Source: an uncultured Megasphaera sp. (GTDB lineage: Bacteria; Bacillota; Negativicutes; Veillonellales; Megasphaeraceae). From it: a DNA stretch of 7,925 nt. Of the stretch, positions 4,148 through 7,925 are shown piece by piece. A model generated the notes under the pieces. It saw nothing but the letters and a program-made list of their open reading frames with translations, ran no database searches and was not told the origin of the DNA. Position 1 is the first letter of the stretch; each line of letters opens with the position of its first letter. The stretch is from assembly GCA_900540735.1 (NCBI GenBank), contig UQHB01000066.1, positions 1 through 7,925 of the forward strand, written 5' to 3'. The translations under genes and the position numbers were made by a program.

Positions 4148-5656
4148 ATGAGTACTGATGCTGATATACTTAAATTGCAAAATGGTAGTGACATACGCGG
4201 TATAGCTGTTGCCGGTGTACCGGGAGAAGAGGTCAACTTATTTCCTGAAAGAGCCCAGCGCATTGCCAAAGGATTCGTACAGTTCTTAGCGAAAAAGATA
4301 GGTAAAGATGCGAAAGACTTGCGCATTGCTGTCGGTCATGATTCGCGTATTTCTGCTGATGCCTTGCAGACGGCTGTTTTGACAGGTCTCGATAGTTGCG
4401 GCGTAACGGCTTTTGCGTGCGGCCTGGCATCGACACCGGCTATGTTCATGTCCATCGTCTTCCCAGAAACGCACATGGATGGCTCCATCATGATTACGGC
4501 AAGCCATTTGCCGTACAACCGCAACGGTCTCAAATTCTTTACGAAAGATGGCGGCCTTGAAAAGGCAGACATTAAAGAAGTATTGCAGTATGCTGTCGAT
4601 GAAACAGCTAGCGAAGGGACGGCTGCAGCTGAAGCCTTGCCGATTATTGATATCTATGCTAAGGATTTATGCCAAAAAATCCGTGCCGGCCTTGGCGCAG
4701 CACCAGACAGCCAGCCTCTTACGGGCATGCATCTCGTCGTCGATGCTGGCAATGGCAGTGGTGGTTTTTTTGCGACGAAGGTCTTGCAGCCTTTAGGTGC
4801 AGACATTACAGGAAGCCAATTCCTCGAACCAGACGGCATGTTCCCGAACCATATTCCCAACCCGGAAAATAAAGACGCTATGGTTGCCATTCGCCGGGCT
4901 GTTCTCGAAAACCACGCTGACTTAGGTCTTATTTTCGATACAGACGTAGACCGCATGAGTGCCGTCCTTCCTGATGGCAGTGAAATTAACCGCAATGCTC
5001 TCATCGCTATGATTGCTGCTATTTTAGCACCAGATTATCCAGGCAGTACGATTGTGACGGACTCGGTTACGTCTGATGAATTGACGGAATTCTTAGAATC
5101 GGAACTTCATCTCGTTCATCATCGCTACATGCGGGGCTATAAAAACGTCATTGACGAATGTATTCGCCTCAATAAGGCCGGTGTCGTCTCGCCGCTGGCT
5201 ATTGAAACGTCTGGTCACGGTGCCTTAAAAGAAAATTACTACTTAGATGATGGTGCCTATTTAGCTGTTAAATTAATCATTGCTGCAGCGAAGGCAAAAC
5301 AAGCAGGGAAAGCAATCGGTAATTTAGTTGCGTCCTTGAAACATCCTGCTGAAAGCGTCGAATACCGCCTGAAAATTACGGGACTGGATGATGCCAAAGC
5401 CTATGGCGACAACGTCCTCAACGTCTACGAAGACCGCGCTGTCGGTGCCGGTATTGTCGTAGCTAAACCGTCTTACGAAGGGGTTCGCCTCGTCTTCACC
5501 AATGGCTGGGCACTGCTCCGCATGTCCTTGCATGACCCCAACATGCCCCTCAATATTGAAAGTAAAGAAGCTGGCGGTTGTGCAGTCATTGCCAAAGCTG
5601 TCAAAGAATTATTGCACGATTTTGATCATCTCGACGCGTCTGTTATTCCAGAATAA
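4148..5656 (+). CDS. Phosphomannomutase/phosphoglucomutase family enzyme
   Basis: A 502-residue cytosolic alpha-D-phosphohexomutase, expected to interconvert hexose 1- and 6-phosphates (mannose or glucose) and so feed nucleotide-sugar and envelope polysaccharide synthesis. The catalytic phosphoserine is Ser119 in TASHLPYNRNGLKFF; Leu121 replaces the Asn of the common TASHNP motif. The metal loop is DTDVDR (264-269), the sugar-binding loop ETSGHG (353-358), and the C-terminal phosphate-binding region lies around 452-470 (NGWALLRMS then NIES) in place of the common R-x-SNTEP motif. At about 500 residues it is somewhat longer than the roughly 450 common for the family. Substrate preference cannot be read from sequence. 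It is the first gene of a probable operon with the kinase and regulator genes: the gap to the kinase is 30 bases, with no terminator or promoter visible. Confidence 0.92.
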   Translation: MSTDADILKLQNGSDIRGIAVAGVPGEEVNLFPERAQRIAKGFVQFLAKKIGKDAKDLRIAVGHDSRISADALQTAVLTGLDSCGVTAFACGLASTPAMFMSIVFPETHMDGSIMITASHLPYNRNGLKFFTKDGGLEKADIKEVLQYAVDETASEGTAAAEALPIIDIYAKDLCQKIRAGLGAAPDSQPLTGMHLVVDAGNGSGGFFATKVLQPLGADITGSQFLEPDGMFPNHIPNPENKDAMVAIRRAVLENHADLGLIFDTDVDRMSAVLPDGSEINRNALIAMIAAILAPDYPGSTIVTDSVTSDELTEFLESELHLVHHRYMRGYKNVIDECIRLNKAGVVSPLAIETSGHGALKENYYLDDGAYLAVKLIIAAAKAKQAGKAIGNLVASLKHPAESVEYRLKITGLDDAKAYGDNVLNVYEDRAVGAGIVVAKPSYEGVRLVFTNGWALLRMSLHDPNMPLNIESKEAGGCAVIAKAVKELLHDFDHLDASVIPE

Positions 5657-5686
5657 GGGAACCTTTCTAAAGTAAGGTGAGAGACT

Positions 5687-7189
5687 ATGAAATTACAGGA
5701 TACGTCTATTCGGAAACGGCTGTTACTGTCTAATTTCATTATGATTTTTATTCCTGTCGTCTTTATGGTGGCAGTGAGTATGGGGATTTTCCTCTTTTTG
5801 CAGTTTGGCAATATTAACAGAGCTAGTATTATTTCCTTTTTGTGGCCTGAAAGCGGGCCGACCTTGTCCATTCAATTTGAATTGAGCCGTCTCCGCGTGC
5901 GTGCCGATGCCTTTAACGGTGAGCACTTGTCGCCTATGCTACAAGCGAGTCATCATTTAGAGTCCTTAGGGCTCAATGTGGCCATTTTTCGCTATGATGA
6001 GTTGCTCTATCATACGAAGAGTGAAGACGGCACGGAAATTTGGCAAGATGCCATAGAGCAGAGTCCCCGCCATGATGCGGCTATTGAATGGTCCGATACG
6101 GGCTTGGCCTTTCATTACATTTCACCACAAAGCGGCGTACGCGTCGCCGTAGTCGGTGCTGTGCCTATTCGGCAACACGGCGAGTTCATCGATATTTCGT
6201 CGAAAAATGTCTTGAAAACGGCCTTTTTCGTCCTCCTCTTCTTGAGCGTCGTCTTGACGATTGCCATCGGTATACTCTTGTCGCGGTGGCTCGCACGGCA
6301 AATCATTACGCCTTTAGAGACGTTGCGCAATACGGCTGATGCTATTAGTAAAGGCGATTTAGACCATCCTGTAGTCATTGCCAATACGGATGAAATTGGC
6401 CAGACGTGCCAGTCCTTTGAAGTGATGCGGCAACAACTGAAAACGGCCCAGACCTTGCGTGAACGGTATGACCACAACCGCAAAGAGTTAATTGCCGGTA
6501 TTTCTCATGATTTGTCGACACCATTGACGAAAATCGAAGGCTATGCGTGCGGCATTCGTGATGGCATTGCCAATACACCGGAAAAACGGGCTCATTACTT
6601 GTCCTTGATTATCGACGCGTCGCGCTCTATGGGGCAGCTGGTCAAGACGTTATTCCTCTTTTCTAAGCTCGATTTAAAGCAAGTGCCTTTTCACTGGGAA
6701 TTGGTCGACCTTTGTGCATACTTTCGGGAATACGTGGCCGAACAGAGCGAGCATTTTGCGGCACAAGGCTTAGTCATAGAGTATACCGAAAAGATTCCCC
6801 AAGCTTACGTCTCGATTGACCGTTTGCAATTTCAGCGCGTTGTCGAAAACATTATCGGCAATAGTGTGAAATACAAAGATACTCCAACAGGCCACTTGCA
6901 GCTTACCATTGGCAAGAGCCGGGACGGCCAGATTCGCTTGCTCTTTGCTGATGATGGTCCAGGCATTGCCGATGCAACGGCCTTACCGAAATTATTCGAC
7001 AGCTTTTATCGGACTGACAAAGCCCGGTCTCACGTGGCAAACGGTAGCGGTTTAGGCCTGGCTGTAGTGAAACAAATTATTACGACCATGGGCGGTATCA
7101 TTTGGGCGGCGCAGACTGTCCCGAAAGGGCTGACTATTGGTATTGCATTACCGGAAGGAGAACGACATGAAACGAGTACTCATCATTGA
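5687..7189 (+). CDS. Membrane sensor histidine kinase
   Basis: A 500-residue membrane kinase that should autophosphorylate on histidine and pass the phosphate to the regulator encoded next. Order: transmembrane helix at about 15-39, extracytoplasmic sensor region at about 40-175, second transmembrane helix at about 176-198, HAMP linker at about 199-252 (ITPLETLRNTADAISKGDLD), HisKA with His274 in SHDLSTPLTKIEGY, then the ATPase domain with an N box around Asn388 and Asn392, DDGPGI (422-427), an F box at 437-441 and GSGLGL (453-458). All kinase motifs are intact. I recognise no named sensor fold in residues 40-175, so the signal is unknown. AAGGTGAG lies eight bases before the ATG. A small inverted repeat (ACCTT 5661-5665 with AAGGT 5674-5678) overlaps this ribosome site and could dampen translation. 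Confidence 0.95.
   Translation: MKLQDTSIRKRLLLSNFIMIFIPVVFMVAVSMGIFLFLQFGNINRASIISFLWPESGPTLSIQFELSRLRVRADAFNGEHLSPMLQASHHLESLGLNVAIFRYDELLYHTKSEDGTEIWQDAIEQSPRHDAAIEWSDTGLAFHYISPQSGVRVAVVGAVPIRQHGEFIDISSKNVLKTAFFVLLFLSVVLTIAIGILLSRWLARQIITPLETLRNTADAISKGDLDHPVVIANTDEIGQTCQSFEVMRQQLKTAQTLRERYDHNRKELIAGISHDLSTPLTKIEGYACGIRDGIANTPEKRAHYLSLIIDASRSMGQLVKTLFLFSKLDLKQVPFHWELVDLCAYFREYVAEQSEHFAAQGLVIEYTEKIPQAYVSIDRLQFQRVVENIIGNSVKYKDTPTGHLQLTIGKSRDGQIRLLFADDGPGIADATALPKLFDSFYRTDKARSHVANGSGLGLAVVKQIITTMGGIIWAAQTVPKGLTIGIALPEGERHETSTHH
7155..7160 (+). promoter_or_regulatory. Ribosome binding site that sets the response regulator start
   Basis: AAGGAG lies six bases before ATG 7167, inside the end of the kinase gene. 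An in-frame TTG at 7137 would add ten residues that do not belong to the receiver fold, so ATG 7167 is preferred. Confidence 0.85.
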
Positions 7190-7856
7190 AGATGATCAGG
7201 ATATTGCAGAATTAGAGCGTGATTACCTCGAAGCCAATGGCTTTACAGCGACCCTTTGCGGCAACGGCTTAGAAGGGGAGAAATTAGCCCTTGCTGAGCC
7301 TGTCGATATTATCGTCTTAGACATTATGCTGCCTGGTGAAGATGGCTTTCAAGTATGCCGGAACATTCGCCAGCATAAGAATATTCCTATTCTCCTCGTT
7401 TCGGCACGGCAAGAAGACATTGACAAAATCCGCGGCTTAGGCCTGGGGGCTGACGATTATATTGTCAAACCTTTTAGTCCTAATGAACTCGTGGCTCGCG
7501 TCAAAGCGCATCTGTCCCGGTATGAACAGCTCACGGCCAAAGAAACGGCCACGCAAATCCTGCGCTTTGGTGACTTAGCCATTGACGAAGCGTCACATCG
7601 CGTCTTCGTCCATGACCAAGAAGTGCTTTTGCCTAATAAAGAGTTTGAACTGTTGCTCTTTTTGGCTAAAAATCCAGGCATTGTCTTTAGTAAGGATACC
7701 TTATTTGACCGCGTCTGGGGAGCTGATGCATTCGGCGAAACGGCGACCGTTGCGGTCCACGTCAATCGGATTCGTGAAAAAATCGAAGACGACACGTCAA
7801 GGCCTCGCTATATTGAAACGGTCTGGGGCGCAGGCTATCGCTTTCACAGCAAATAA
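7167..7856 (+). CDS. OmpR/PhoB-family response regulator
   Basis: A 229-residue DNA-binding regulator. The receiver domain (about 2-116) has the acidic pair Asp9 and Asp10, phosphoacceptor Asp52 in VLDIMLPGEDG, switch Ser79, and Lys101 in VKPFSP. The C-terminal winged helix (about 131-228) shows LLPNKEFELLLFLAKNPG, then VWGADAFGETATVAVHVNRIREKI and RYIETVWGAGYRF, typical of the OmpR/PhoB group. It overlaps the kinase gene by 23 bases in a different frame, implying translational coupling and a cognate pair. Target genes are not evident; the palindromes upstream of the operon are candidates for autoregulation only by position. Two stop codons (TAA, TAG) lie close together at the end, and the end-repeat hairpin begins 17 bases after the first. 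Confidence 0.96.
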   Translation: MKRVLIIEDDQDIAELERDYLEANGFTATLCGNGLEGEKLALAEPVDIIVLDIMLPGEDGFQVCRNIRQHKNIPILLVSARQEDIDKIRGLGLGADDYIVKPFSPNELVARVKAHLSRYEQLTAKETATQILRFGDLAIDEASHRVFVHDQEVLLPNKEFELLLFLAKNPGIVFSKDTLFDRVWGADAFGETATVAVHVNRIREKIEDDTSRPRYIETVWGAGYRFHSK

Positions 7857-7870
7857 ATAGAACACACACG

Positions 7871-7923
7871 AAGGGGCTGTCGCACAAAGCATTTATTTGC
7901 TTTTGCGACAGCCCTTTCGCTAT
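7871..7923. repeat. 53-bp terminal inverted repeat, right copy
   Basis: Exact reverse complement of 1-53. The identity starts abruptly at 7871 and continues to 7923, two bases from the window edge. It follows the response regulator gene in the same sense that the left copy follows the aldehyde dehydrogenase gene, so both copies face outward as terminators. Confidence 0.95.
7874..7914 (+). terminator. Terminator-like hairpin after the response regulator gene
   Basis: The same hairpin as at 10-50, read in the opposite direction: an 11-bp GC-rich stem, a bulge, a 6-bp inner stem and a six-base loop, then TTTCGC. It ends the probable phosphohexomutase-kinase-regulator operon. The U tract is short, so termination efficiency is uncertain. 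Confidence 0.78.
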
Positions 7924-7925
7924 AT

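Noticed and set aside
4654..5004. Antisense open frame of 116 codons inside the phosphohexomutase gene
   Set aside because: It is a mirror of a confident, well-conserved coding frame, with no ribosome site or recognisable domain. The same applies to the other antisense frames over the aldehyde dehydrogenase, kinase and regulator genes.
1..7925. The whole window as a composite transposon bounded by inverted repeats
   Set aside because: No transposase, recombinase or cargo-type genes are present, target duplications cannot be seen, and each repeat folds as a terminator in the right place after a gene.

Overview
The window looks like ordinary chromosomal DNA from an anaerobic Bacillota bacterium. 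The gene content, moderate GC, strong TTGACA/TATAAT-type promoters and GGAGG-like ribosome sites fit Negativicutes (for example Megasphaera or relatives). That placement is recalled resemblance, not a search result. It holds six confident protein genes and one gene-free stretch of about 580 bases.

Left half, minus strand (1-3601). From right to left: a Cof-type HAD phosphatase (2743-3564); a 308-residue protein that joins an RNase H1-type hybrid-binding domain to a DEDDh 3'-5' exonuclease (1749-2675), with its own consensus promoter and terminator; and an AldB-like NAD(P)-dependent aldehyde dehydrogenase (91-1575), with a consensus promoter and a palindrome directly upstream of its -35 box.

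Middle (3565-4147). This AT-rich stretch separates the divergent gene groups. It holds an 11-codon ORF behind a good Shine-Dalgarno, a near-perfect promoter at 3701-3729 that drives no evident gene, several strong hairpins, and two diverged tandem copies of one sequence unit (about 3724-3876 and 3922-4013). It is the best candidate for an undescribed structured RNA or long regulatory leader.

Right half, plus strand (4148-7856). A phosphomannomutase/phosphoglucomutase-family enzyme is followed 30 bases later by a membrane sensor histidine kinase, whose end overlaps an OmpR/PhoB-type response regulator by 23 bases. The three probably form one operon, linking a sugar-phosphate enzyme likely to feed envelope polysaccharide synthesis with a two-component system.

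Both ends of the window carry the same exact 53-bp sequence in inverted orientation (1-53 and 7871-7923). Each copy is a long terminator-like hairpin just past the outward-facing last gene. The most economical reading is a dispersed terminator-type repeat at which an assembly could also break.
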